From NCBI GenBank assembly GCA_913054115.1, contig CAJXIS010000102.1:1-7266 (forward strand): 7,266 nucleotides of DNA. Direction: 5' to 3'. Within the stretch, counting starts at the first letter, position 1. Every line of letters starts with the position of its first letter. Positions 1 to 6,892 of this stretch are shown here, in pieces. The DNA comes from an uncultured Acidimicrobiaceae bacterium (GTDB taxonomy: Bacteria > Actinomycetota > Acidimicrobiia > Acidimicrobiales > MedAcidi-G1). A program made the translations under genes and the position numbers. The notes under the pieces were generated by a model. That model saw only the letters and a list, made by a program, of their open reading frames with translations, did not search any database and was not told the DNA's origin.

Positions 1-932
1 ACGGACCCACGGGTCACAACACCAAGGCCGGAACCCCGACGATGGGCGGTCTCATGATCGTCACCGGTGCGGTGTTCGGCTACACGATCAGCGACTTCTA
101 CAACGGCATCTACACACGGTCCGGCATATTCGTGATGCTGGCGATCATCGGCGGCGGAACCGTCGGGCTGCTCGACGACTGGATCAAGGTGGTCAGGGAA
201 CGCAGCCTCGGCCTCAACAAGCGGGCCAAGATGTTCGGCCTCGTCTCCGTGGCGGTCGGGTTCTCCGTCCTGATGCTCCAGTACACGGGGGTCCACACGC
301 AACTGTCGTTCACCCGCCTCTCCGGACCGGGCATCGACCTGGGCAACACGCTCTGGACCTTCTGGGCCGTGCTCCTGATCATCGGATCGTCGAATGCGGT
401 CAACCTCACCGACGGCCTCGACGGCCTGGCGGCCGGCGCAGGCACCCTGTGTTTCGCGGCGTTCACCTTCATCGCCTTCTGGCAGTTCCGCTACCCGGCG
501 GCCTACGAAGTGCCCCACGCACTCGACCTGGCCGTAGTCGCCGTTTCGATGGCAGGCGCCTGTCTCGGCTTCCTGTGGTGGAACGCGGCGCCGGCACAGA
601 TCTTCATGGGCGACACCGGGTCACTGGCGATCGGCACCGGCCTCGCTACGCTCGCCCTTGCGACCAACACCCACCTCCTCCTCCCGATCGTGGCGGGCCT
701 GTTCGTCATGGAGACCGTCTCGGTCATCCTCCAGATCGGGTCCTTCCGCCTGTTCGGCGGACGGCGCGTCTTCCGGATGGCACCCGTCCACCACCACTTC
801 GAACTGGGTGGTTGGCCGGAGACCACGGTCATCGTGCGCTTCTGGATCATCTCGGGCCTCTGCACCGCCGTCGGCCTCGGCCTCTTCTACGCCGACTCCA
901 TCGCCGCTGGCGTCACGGAGGTCGGCCGGTGA
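1..932 (+). CDS. mraY: Phospho-N-acetylmuramoyl-pentapeptide-transferase, 5' partial
   Basis: MraY is an integral membrane enzyme that transfers phospho-MurNAc-pentapeptide from UDP to undecaprenyl phosphate, giving lipid I on the inner face of the membrane. The reading frame is already open at the window edge (first full codon at base 3) and runs 309 residues to TGA at 930-932. Roughly 50-60 N-terminal residues, including the first membrane helix, are therefore missing compared with the usual ~360. Family signatures appear in order: KAGTPTMGG (24-50), the paired aspartates of LLDDWIK (174-179), NAVNLTDGLDGLA (about 393-431), FMGDTGSLA (about 606-632) and the triple histidine of APVHHHFE (789-797). 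Hydrophobic segments alternate with these loops as expected for a polytopic protein. The FLWWNAAPAQIF stretch resembles actinobacterial MraY. The ATG at 42 lies inside a conserved motif and is not the real start. The stop overlaps the murD start by 4 bases. Confidence 0.97.
   Translation, partial: GPTGHNTKAGTPTMGGLMIVTGAVFGYTISDFYNGIYTRSGIFVMLAIIGGGTVGLLDDWIKVVRERSLGLNKRAKMFGLVSVAVGFSVLMLQYTGVHTQLSFTRLSGPGIDLGNTLWTFWAVLLIIGSSNAVNLTDGLDGLAAGAGTLCFAAFTFIAFWQFRYPAAYEVPHALDLAVVAVSMAGACLGFLWWNAAPAQIFMGDTGSLAIGTGLATLALATNTHLLLPIVAGLFVMETVSVILQIGSFRLFGGRRVFRMAPVHHHFELGGWPETTVIVRFWIISGLCTAVGLGLFYADSIAAGVTEVGR
917..922 (+). promoter_or_regulatory. Ribosome binding site of murD
   Basis: GGAGGT lies inside the last codons of mraY and is separated by 6 bases from the GTG at 929. 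This near-perfect Shine-Dalgarno with good spacing decides the murD start over the in-frame GTG at 941. Confidence 0.8.
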
Positions 933-2233
933 GCCCGGCGGTGCTCGTCCTCGGCATGGGCCTCACGGGGCGTGCCGTGGCAGAGACCCTCCTGCGCCGG
1001 GGAGAGGATGTCCGCCTCGTCGACGATCGGCCCGATGAGAAGGTCCTACGGGCCGTGCGAACTTTGGGCCTCGACCTGACGTCTGCTCCGACTGTGGGGG
1101 AGTGGGCGGGCCTTCTCGACGGCTGCGACCGGATCGTGGTCAGCCCTGGCGTTCCCGATGGCCATCCGGTGTTCGAGTCCGCCGTGCGGGCGGGCGTGGT
1201 GGTGCTCGACGAATCGGACCTGGCCGCCGACTGGGATGCCCGACCCCGCTGCGCGGTGACCGGCACCGATGGCAAGACCACGGTGGTGACGCTGGTGACC
1301 GAGATGCTCGAGCGTTCCGGAATCCGGGCACTGGCCGCCGGCAACAACGAAACGCCGCTGGTCGCCGCCATCGACGATGCCGAGGCCGAGGTGTTCGTCG
1401 TCGAGGCGTCCTCGTTCCGACTGGGGCACGCACGGTCGGTCCACCTGGGGCCCAGCGCCTGGCTCAACTTCGCCCCCGACCACCTCGATGTGCATGCCGA
1501 CCTTGCCAGCTACGAGGCCGCCAAGGCCCGGATCTGGGAGTCGATCGACGACCCGGCGGACGCGATCGCCAACCTCTCGGACCCCGTGGTCCGTTCCCAC
1601 GCACCAGAGGGAGCCACCGGATTCGGCACCGACATCGCCGAGTGCCGTGTCGAGGGGGGCGTCCTGCTGCTGGGCGACGACGCGATCATCACCGTCGACG
1701 AGATCTCTCGCCGGATGCCACACGATCTGCTCAACGCCCAGGCCGCCACGGCACTGGCGATCCGGGTCGGCGCCTCGCCCGAGGGGTGTGCCGAGGTCCT
1801 CCGGTGTTTCAACGGCCTGCCGCATCGCATGCAGTTCCTCGGCGAGGTGGGTGGCGTCCGCTTCGTCGACGACAGCAAGGCGACGACGCCCCATGCAACC
1901 CTGTCGGCGGTGTCGGCGCTGCCGGGCGCCGTGCTCATCGCCGGTGGCCGCAGCAAGGGCCTCGACCTCGCTCCGCTGGGCAGCGCCGCTCCGCGTGCTG
2001 TGGTCGCGATCGGCGAGGCCGCCGACGAGGTGGTCGCTGCGTTCAGGGGTCGCTGTCCCGTGTCGACCGCCGATTCGATGGAGTCGGCCGTTGCCCGGGC
2101 CAGGCAGGCGGCCGGGGACGGGGGAGTCGTGCTGCTCTCTCCCGGCTGCAGTTCGTTCGACTGGTACTCGTCCTATGCCGAGCGGGGCGACGACTTCGCC
2201 AGGGTGGTCCGGGCACTCGAGGTGCTTCGATGA
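929..2233 (+). CDS. murD: UDP-N-acetylmuramoyl-L-alanine--D-glutamate ligase
   Basis: MurD adds D-glutamate to UDP-MurNAc-L-Ala in the cytoplasm using ATP. The GTG at 929 overlaps the mraY stop as GTGA and has a strong Shine-Dalgarno. The product is 434 residues, close to the family's ~438. An N-terminal Rossmann-like motif LGMGLTGRA (8-16) is followed by the ATP P-loop GTDGKTT (112-118), the acidic residue Glu159, DHLD with His185, and Lys199 in YEAAKARIW, which matches the carbamylated lysine of the family. The C-terminal domain carries HRMQ (299-302), DDSKATT (314-320), GGRSKGLD (339-346) and SPGCSSFD (404-411). Several signatures differ from the usual consensus: GNNE where GNIG is expected, SSFRL for SSFQL, HDLLN for HNxxN, and DDSKATT for NDSKATN. 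Catalytic Lys116, Lys199, Asp315 and Lys317 remain, so I infer an active but divergent MurD. Position between mraY and ftsW is the canonical one, which argues against another Mur ligase. Confidence 0.95.
   Translation: MSPAVLVLGMGLTGRAVAETLLRRGEDVRLVDDRPDEKVLRAVRTLGLDLTSAPTVGEWAGLLDGCDRIVVSPGVPDGHPVFESAVRAGVVVLDESDLAADWDARPRCAVTGTDGKTTVVTLVTEMLERSGIRALAAGNNETPLVAAIDDAEAEVFVVEASSFRLGHARSVHLGPSAWLNFAPDHLDVHADLASYEAAKARIWESIDDPADAIANLSDPVVRSHAPEGATGFGTDIAECRVEGGVLLLGDDAIITVDEISRRMPHDLLNAQAATALAIRVGASPEGCAEVLRCFNGLPHRMQFLGEVGGVRFVDDSKATTPHATLSAVSALPGAVLIAGGRSKGLDLAPLGSAAPRAVVAIGEAADEVVAAFRGRCPVSTADSMESAVARARQAAGDGGVVLLSPGCSSFDWYSSYAERGDDFARVVRALEVLR
2219..2224 (+). promoter_or_regulatory. Ribosome binding site of ftsW
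   Basis: GAGGTG sits in the final codons of murD, 5 bases before the ATG at 2230. It supports that ATG, which forms an ATGA overlap with the murD stop, over the in-frame ATG at 2245. Confidence 0.65.
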
Positions 2234-3423
2234 GTCCGGTGGCGATGCGGGGCAGGAGGAGCGAAGGGCAGCCGAAGGGCACCAAGGAGGCCAAGGTGGC
2301 CAAAGGCACCAGGGCGACGCAGCGACCTCCCGGGCACCGCTCGTTGCGCTTTCTGGTGCTCCTCGTGGTGGGGTTGCTGTTGTGCCTCCTGGGTGTGGTG
2401 ATGGTGCTGTCGGCGTCTTCGGTCAACGACCTGCGTGCCCACGGCGATGCCTGGTACCACCTCAAGCGGCAGGTGATCTGGCTGCTCATCGGCCTGGCCG
2501 GCCTCATGGTGATGATCAGGATCGACTACCGGAGGCTGCGTCCCCTTGCCGTTCCCGGGCTCTTCGGCTGCATGGCGCTCCTGATGCTCGTGCTCGTCCC
2601 CGGCGTCGGCTTGAGTGCCATCGGCTCGACACGTTGGCTGGACCTCGGGGTGGTCAGCCTGCAGCCGTCCGAACTCGCCAAGATGGCCCTGGTCCTGTAC
2701 TGCGCGGACCTGTTGTCCCGGCGCGAGCGCCCGCTCACCGACAAGAAGCTCACGCTGTACCCCGTCGTCGGCATGGTTGGCCTCATCGGCGTCCTCCTCA
2801 TGCTCGAGCCGGATCTGGGCACCACGATGATCATGGGCGCCATCGCCGTGGCGATGCTCTTCTTCGCCGGACTGCAGCTTCGACTCCTCGCCCTGCTCGT
2901 CGGCGGGGGTGCCCTCGGTGCATTTGGCCTGACCATGAGCGCCGGCTATCGGAGGCAGCGACTCCTCGGCATGCTCGACCCGTGGACGGATCCGCTCAAC
3001 ACCGGGTGGCAGGCCATTCAGTCCGGCGTGGCCATCTCCAACGGAGGCCTGTTCGGTGTCGGGTTGGGAGCGAGTCGTTCGAAGTGGGGCTTCCTGCCCT
3101 TCGCACACACCGACTTCATCTACGCGATCATCGCCGAGGAGTTCGGCCTCATCGGTGCCGGCCTGGTGCTGGTGGGCTTCCTCGTGATCGGGCTGGTCGG
3201 CCTGTCCACTGCCCTCCACGCCCCCGACCCCTTCGGGCAACTCCTGGCGGCGGGGATCACCACATGGATCATGATCCAGGCCTTCGTCAACATCGGTGCC
3301 GTGCTGGGCAGGCTCCCGATCACCGGCGTTCCGCTGCCGTTCGTGTCCTTCGGCGGAACCGCGCTGATCGTCACCCTGGGTGCGTTCGGCATCCTGCTCA
3401 ACATCGCCCGCCAGACACCGTGA
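2230..3423 (+). CDS. ftsW: SEDS-family septal peptidoglycan glycosyltransferase FtsW
   Basis: FtsW polymerises lipid II into glycan strands at the division septum, working with a class B penicillin-binding protein (FtsI) and regulated by the FtsQLB complex. The product is 397 residues. A basic cytoplasmic tail of about 40 residues (11 Lys/Arg) precedes the first membrane helix at about 41-61, and hydrophobic segments then continue to the C-terminus. SEDS signatures are present in order: GSTRWLDLG (132-140), QPSELAK (145-151), EPDLGTT (193-199), YRRQRLLGMLDPWTDP (240-255), GWQAIQSGVAISNGG (259-273), HTDFIYAIIAEE (293-304) and GVPLPFVSFGGTAL (366-379). Asp295 in the TDF motif aligns with the catalytic aspartate of SEDS enzymes. 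RodA is the main alternative, but location between murD and murG strongly favours FtsW. The start overlaps murD by 4 bases and the stop overlaps murG by 4. A second possible start at GTG 2296 is noted separately. Confidence 0.95.
   Translation: MSPVAMRGRRSEGQPKGTKEAKVAKGTRATQRPPGHRSLRFLVLLVVGLLLCLLGVVMVLSASSVNDLRAHGDAWYHLKRQVIWLLIGLAGLMVMIRIDYRRLRPLAVPGLFGCMALLMLVLVPGVGLSAIGSTRWLDLGVVSLQPSELAKMALVLYCADLLSRRERPLTDKKLTLYPVVGMVGLIGVLLMLEPDLGTTMIMGAIAVAMLFFAGLQLRLLALLVGGGALGAFGLTMSAGYRRQRLLGMLDPWTDPLNTGWQAIQSGVAISNGGLFGVGLGASRSKWGFLPFAHTDFIYAIIAEEFGLIGAGLVLVGFLVIGLVGLSTALHAPDPFGQLLAAGITTWIMIQAFVNIGAVLGRLPITGVPLPFVSFGGTALIVTLGAFGILLNIARQTP
2284..2298 (+). promoter_or_regulatory. Internal Shine-Dalgarno plus in-frame GTG within ftsW
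   Basis: AAGGAGG (2284-2290) is a full anti-16S match. It stands 5 bases before a GTG (2296-2298) that is codon 23 of ftsW. It could give a FtsW form lacking the first 22 residues, which are cytoplasmic, without touching any membrane helix. It could also be a by-product of Lys/Glu/Gly codons (AAG GAG GCC). Use as a start is not shown by the sequence alone. Confidence 0.35.
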
Positions 3424-4544
3424 AATCCCGGCCTCGCCGCCGGTGCCGGGTGGTGATCGCGGGTGGTGGTACTGCAGGGCACGTCCTTCCCGGCCTCGCC
3501 ATCGCCCAGGCCCTCGTCGATCGGGGCGTGGTCGAAGGGTCCGACGACGTCCATTTCGTGGGCAGTCGCCGCGGCATCGAGCGCACGCTGGTGCCGACCG
3601 CCGGGTTTCCGCTCACGCTCCTGCCCGGTCGTGGCATCCAGCGTCGCCTTGCCGTCGCCAACGTGGGGGCCATCCTGGGGCTGGGGCTGGCCGGCCTCCG
3701 TGCCGTGGCCCTCCTGGTGCGCCACCGACCAGCTGCCGTCGTCGCCCTGGGGGGCTACGCCTCCGTGCCGTGCGGCATCGCCGCCGTACTCCTGAGGATC
3801 CCGATGGTCGTCGCCGAACAGAACGCCGTTCCCGGTGCGGCGAACCGACTCCTCGGCCGCTTCGCCAGGGCCTGTGCCGTTCCTGCGGAAGGCACGGGGC
3901 TGCCACGGGCGGTCGTGACCGGCAATCCGGTTCGCGCCGAGGTGCGGGAGCGGGCGGCCGGCGCCGGGCGGGAATCCGCCCGCGCCGACCATGGCCTCGA
4001 CGACCGGCCGTTCGTCGTGGTCTTCGGAGGCTCGTTGGGCGCTCGTCGCATCAACCAGGCCGTCTTCGAAGCGATGCGAGAATGGGACGGTGAGCAGATC
4101 GTCGTCCACCATGTGTTGGGCAGCAGGGACTGGAACGACCCCGCATTCGTCCGGCACGCTGCCGCACCGTCCGTGGCGCACCATGTCGTCGAGTACGAAC
4201 ACGATCTTCCCACGGCCCTCGCTGCTGCGGACCTCGTCCTGTGCAGGTCGGGGGCCACGACCGTCGCCGAGTTGGGCGTGATCGGCGTGCCCTCGCTGTT
4301 GATGCCGCTTCCGGGGGCACCGGGCGACCACCAGACGGCGAACGCCCGCCTCCTCGCCGACGTGGGCGGGGCCGTCCTCCTGCCCGATGCCGAGATCGAC
4401 GGTGGGCGTCTTCGCACCGAGTTGTCGCTCCTGCTCGGCGACGCAGGCCGCCGACGGGCGATGGCGCTGGCAGCAGCGGGCGTGGGCATCCCGGATGCCG
4501 CCGACCGCGTGGCAGACCTCGTCGAGGAACACGCCCGTGGCTGA
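3420..4544 (+). CDS. murG: UDP-GlcNAc:lipid I N-acetylglucosaminyltransferase MurG
   Basis: MurG is a peripheral membrane GT-B glycosyltransferase (family GT28) that adds GlcNAc to lipid I to form lipid II on the cytoplasmic face. The product is 374 residues, in the usual 350-380 range. The N-terminal domain has the glycine-rich loop GGGTAGH (15-21), GGYASVP (111-117), EQNAVPGAANRLLGRFA (133-149) and TGNPVR (167-172). The C-terminal UDP-GlcNAc domain has FGGSLGARRIN (202-212), CRSGATTVAEL (275-285, with Glu284) and DHQTANA (303-309). The chosen GTG at 3420 overlaps the ftsW stop as GTGA. It gives a short, strongly basic leader, with six Lys/Arg in the first ten residues. GTG codons at 3450 and 3453 are possible alternatives that would begin right at the first beta strand. 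No clear Shine-Dalgarno precedes any of these, so initiation probably depends on ribosomes finishing ftsW. Confidence 0.95.
   Translation: MKSRPRRRCRVVIAGGGTAGHVLPGLAIAQALVDRGVVEGSDDVHFVGSRRGIERTLVPTAGFPLTLLPGRGIQRRLAVANVGAILGLGLAGLRAVALLVRHRPAAVVALGGYASVPCGIAAVLLRIPMVVAEQNAVPGAANRLLGRFARACAVPAEGTGLPRAVVTGNPVRAEVRERAAGAGRESARADHGLDDRPFVVVFGGSLGARRINQAVFEAMREWDGEQIVVHHVLGSRDWNDPAFVRHAAAPSVAHHVVEYEHDLPTALAAADLVLCRSGATTVAELGVIGVPSLLMPLPGAPGDHQTANARLLADVGGAVLLPDAEIDGGRLRTELSLLLGDAGRRRAMALAAAGVGIPDAADRVADLVEEHARG
4524..4528 (+). promoter_or_regulatory. Ribosome binding site of murC
   Basis: GAGGA inside the last codons of murG lies 8 bases before the GTG at 4537. It favours that start over the in-frame GTG at 4555, which has only a weak purine run upstream. 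Confidence 0.65.
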
Positions 4545-5940
4545 GACAGGCGCAGTGTCCGGCGCAGAGCCGGCGATCGACCTCTCCGTGTCCCGCCGGG
4601 TGCACGTCGTCGGCATCGGCGGAGCCGGAATGAGTGCGATCGCAGAGGTACTCGCTGCGATGGGCCATGTCGTGACCGGGTCCGACCTGAAGGCCTCCGC
4701 CGGCCTGGACCGCCTCGAGGCGCTCGGTGTCCGGGTAACCGTCGGACACGCCGCCTCGAACCTCGGTCGGGCCGAGTTCCTGACACGTTCGACCGCGGTC
4801 CCCGATAGGAACCCGGAGTGCCGTGCCGCCGAGGAGGCGGGCATTCCGGTGCTGAGCCGCGCGGATGTCCTCGCCGCCATCTGTGCGCAGCGCAGGACGA
4901 TCGCCGTGGCGGGCACCCACGGCAAGACCACGACGGCCTCCATGTTGGCCCTGGTGCTCCGTCAGGCCGGCGTCCGCCCCTCGTTCATCATCGGCGGCGA
5001 CGTGAACGAGATCGGAACCGGTGCTGCGTGGGACAGCGGCGACCTGCTGGTGGCCGAGGCCGACGAGAGCGACGGGACCTTCGTTCGGCTGCCACGCGCT
5101 GCCGGCATCGTGACCAACGTCGAGCCCGACCATCTCGACCACCACGGCGGCTATGGGGAGCTCGTGGCCGCCTTCGAGCGCTTCGTCGTGGAGACCGACG
5201 GGCCCGTGGTCGTCGGGGTGGATGACCCGGACGGCGCCCGCCTGGCTGCCGACACGGATGCGGTCAGCGTCGGAACGTCCGGTGACGCCGACTGGCGGAT
5301 CTCCGATGTCGAGGAGGCGTGGGCCGGCGTGCGCTTCGTCATCACGTCCCCGGACGGGGAGCACCTCGGCATCTCCCTGCCGGTTCCCGGCCTGCACAAT
5401 GCCCGCAACGCCGCATGTGCTGCGGTCATCTCCCGACTCATGGGAATCCCGCCCGAGCCGATCGTCGAGGGCCTGGGGAACTTCGGCGGCGTGGCCCGGC
5501 GCTTTGAACACCGGGGCCGTTCCGGTGGCATCGAGTTCGTGGACGACTACGCCCACCTTCCGAGCGAGGTCAGGGCCACGATCGCGGCCGCCTCCAGCGG
5601 GTCATGGCGGCGCCTGGTGGCCGTGTTCCAGCCGCATCGCTACAGCCGCATCGAAGCACTCTGGTCGGACTTCGGCGATGCGTTCGATGGAGCCGACCTG
5701 ATCTACGTCACCGACGTGTATCCGGCTGGCGAGGCACCCCGTCCCGGCGTCACCGGGCAACTCATCGTCGACGCGGTCGTGCGCAGTCGGCCAGGGGTGG
5801 ACATCCGCTATGTCCCGCGACGTGACGAGCTGATCGAGTTGCTGGCCGCCGACCTGGCAGCCGGAGACCTCTGTCTCACGATGGGCGCCGGCGACCTGAC
5901 CTCCGTTCCGGACGAGGTCAGGAGCCGAATCGATGCCTGA
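4537..5940 (+). CDS. murC: UDP-N-acetylmuramate--L-alanine ligase
   Basis: MurC starts the stem peptide by joining L-alanine to UDP-MurNAc in the cytoplasm using ATP. The product is 467 residues, a normal length. The N-terminal nucleotide-fold motif is GIGGAGMSAIA (26-36). The ATP-binding P-loop is GTHGKTTT (126-133, with Lys130), followed by EADESDGTF (174-182), NVEPDHLDHHG (194-204, with His199) and GLHNARNA (285-292). The C-terminal domain has RRFEHRG (321-327), DDYAHLPSEV (336-345), FQPHRYSR (364-371), TDVYPAGEAP (392-401) and MGAGD (449-453). Residues equivalent to the seven invariant Mur-ligase positions (Lys130, Glu174, His199, Asn288, Asn291, an Arg at 321/322, Asp337) are all seen. 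The second His of the usual DDYxHHP motif is Leu341 here. The start overlaps murG by 8 bases, and the stop overlaps murB by 8. The GIGGAGMS motif, together with linkage to murB, separates it from Mpl and the other Mur ligases. Confidence 0.96.
   Translation: MAETGAVSGAEPAIDLSVSRRVHVVGIGGAGMSAIAEVLAAMGHVVTGSDLKASAGLDRLEALGVRVTVGHAASNLGRAEFLTRSTAVPDRNPECRAAEEAGIPVLSRADVLAAICAQRRTIAVAGTHGKTTTASMLALVLRQAGVRPSFIIGGDVNEIGTGAAWDSGDLLVAEADESDGTFVRLPRAAGIVTNVEPDHLDHHGGYGELVAAFERFVVETDGPVVVGVDDPDGARLAADTDAVSVGTSGDADWRISDVEEAWAGVRFVITSPDGEHLGISLPVPGLHNARNAACAAVISRLMGIPPEPIVEGLGNFGGVARRFEHRGRSGGIEFVDDYAHLPSEVRATIAAASSGSWRRLVAVFQPHRYSRIEALWSDFGDAFDGADLIYVTDVYPAGEAPRPGVTGQLIVDAVVRSRPGVDIRYVPRRDELIELLAADLAAGDLCLTMGAGDLTSVPDEVRSRIDA
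5920..5924 (+). promoter_or_regulatory. Ribosome binding site of murB
   Basis: AGGAG within the end of murC lies 8 bases before the ATG at 5933 and supports a start that overlaps the murC stop by 8 bases. Confidence 0.65.
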
Positions 5941-6892
5941 GGGCTCTTCGGCCGGGCACCTGGAGGCTCTTGCCGGGCGACTCGACAACCTGCTCCTCCG
6001 CAGGGGGTGCCGACGGGACGTTCCGCTGGGCCCGCTGACCACCTACCGGGTCGGAGGAGCGGCCTCGCTGTTCGTCCACCCACAAGACCGCCACGAGCTC
6101 GCAGGTGTCGCCGCGGTGTCCTCCGACTTCGAGGTACCCGTGATCGTGATCGGGCGAGGGTCGAACCTGCTGGTCGCCGATCGGGGGTTCGTCGGGCTGG
6201 CCGTCCAACTCGGCGACGGGTTCGACGGGGTGCAGGTCGAGGGAGCAGGCGATGATGGGGCCACCGTCACTGCCGGGGCCGGAGCCGGCCTGCCGGTCGT
6301 CGCCCGACTGACCGTCCAGTCCGGCCTGTCGGGTTTCGAGTGGGCGGTCGGCGTTCCGGGGTCGATAGGTGGTGCCATCCGGATGAACGCCGGAGGTCAT
6401 GGATCCGACATGGCTGCGGTCGTCGCATGGGCCGACGTCGTCGATCTGCACGACGGCACCTCGAGGCGGATCGGAGCCGACGACCTCGGGTTCGGCTACC
6501 GGCGTTCGGCGATCACGGCGACGCTGATCGTGGTTCGTGCCGGCCTGCGCCTCGAGGCCGGTGACGTCGCTGACGGACAGGCACTGCTGGCGGAGATCGT
6601 CCGATGGCGTCGGGAGAACCAGCCGGGAGGCGCCAACGCCGGATCGGTGTTCACCAATCCGCCCGGCGACTCTGCGGGCCGCCTCATCGACCTCGCCGGG
6701 GCGAAGGGCCTCCGCATCGGTTCCGCAGAGGTGTCCTCGAAGCACGCCAACTTCATCCAGGCCGACGCCGGTGGCAGCGCTGACGATGTCCTGCAACTCA
6801 TGGAGGAGGTTCGGCGGCGCGTGGCAGAGGCGCACGGTGTCGTTCTGCAGCCCGAAACGATCGTGCTGGGTTTCGAAGCCGTGGATCGATGA
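5933..6892 (+). CDS. murB: UDP-N-acetylenolpyruvoylglucosamine reductase, type II
   Basis: MurB is a cytoplasmic FAD enzyme that uses NADPH to reduce UDP-GlcNAc-enolpyruvate to UDP-MurNAc, the substrate of MurC encoded just upstream. The product is 319 residues. FAD-binding motifs are TTYRVGG (36-42), GRGSNLLV (74-81) and GVPGSIGGAIRMNAG (140-154). The C-terminal substrate domain carries FGYRRS (187-192), NAGSVFTNP (235-243), SSKHANFI (268-275) and PETIVLG (307-313). The inferred active-site residues are Arg190, the proton-donor Ser238 and Glu308. Only 48 residues separate Arg190 and Ser238, against about 70 in E. coli. This fits the shorter type II enzyme (B. subtilis-like) that lacks the tyrosine loop. 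The ATG at 5933 has a good Shine-Dalgarno and leaves about 30 residues before the first motif. The stop overlaps ftsQ by 4 bases. Confidence 0.96.
   Translation: MPEGSSAGHLEALAGRLDNLLLRRGCRRDVPLGPLTTYRVGGAASLFVHPQDRHELAGVAAVSSDFEVPVIVIGRGSNLLVADRGFVGLAVQLGDGFDGVQVEGAGDDGATVTAGAGAGLPVVARLTVQSGLSGFEWAVGVPGSIGGAIRMNAGGHGSDMAAVVAWADVVDLHDGTSRRIGADDLGFGYRRSAITATLIVVRAGLRLEAGDVADGQALLAEIVRWRRENQPGGANAGSVFTNPPGDSAGRLIDLAGAKGLRIGSAEVSSKHANFIQADAGGSADDVLQLMEEVRRRVAEAHGVVLQPETIVLGFEAVDR

Noticed and set aside
449..928. Open frame in phase upstream of murD, suggesting a longer N-terminus
   Set aside because: It is an Arg/Pro-rich shadow of mraY. The GTG at 929 has a strong ribosome site, and the Rossmann motif starts right after it.
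3168..3175. Chi-like octamer GCTGGTGG in ftsW, also at 5046-5053 in murC
   Set aside because: Chi of this sequence is known for enterobacterial RecBCD. In a high-GC actinobacterium it is expected by chance from Leu-Val and Leu-Val-Ala codons.
1377..3419. Open frame running in phase upstream of murG for about 680 codons, suggesting a fusion
   Set aside because: The extension is a low-complexity out-of-frame reading of murD and ftsW. Homology to MurG begins only after 3420.
3120..4943. A 607-codon open frame on the minus strand, and similar long minus-strand frames (4051-5556, 2173-3240, 5918-6979)
   Set aside because: They lie opposite ftsW, murG, murC and murB, and their translations are rich in Arg, Pro, Ala and Gly with no family motif. 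Stop-poor antisense frames are expected from high-GC codon bias.
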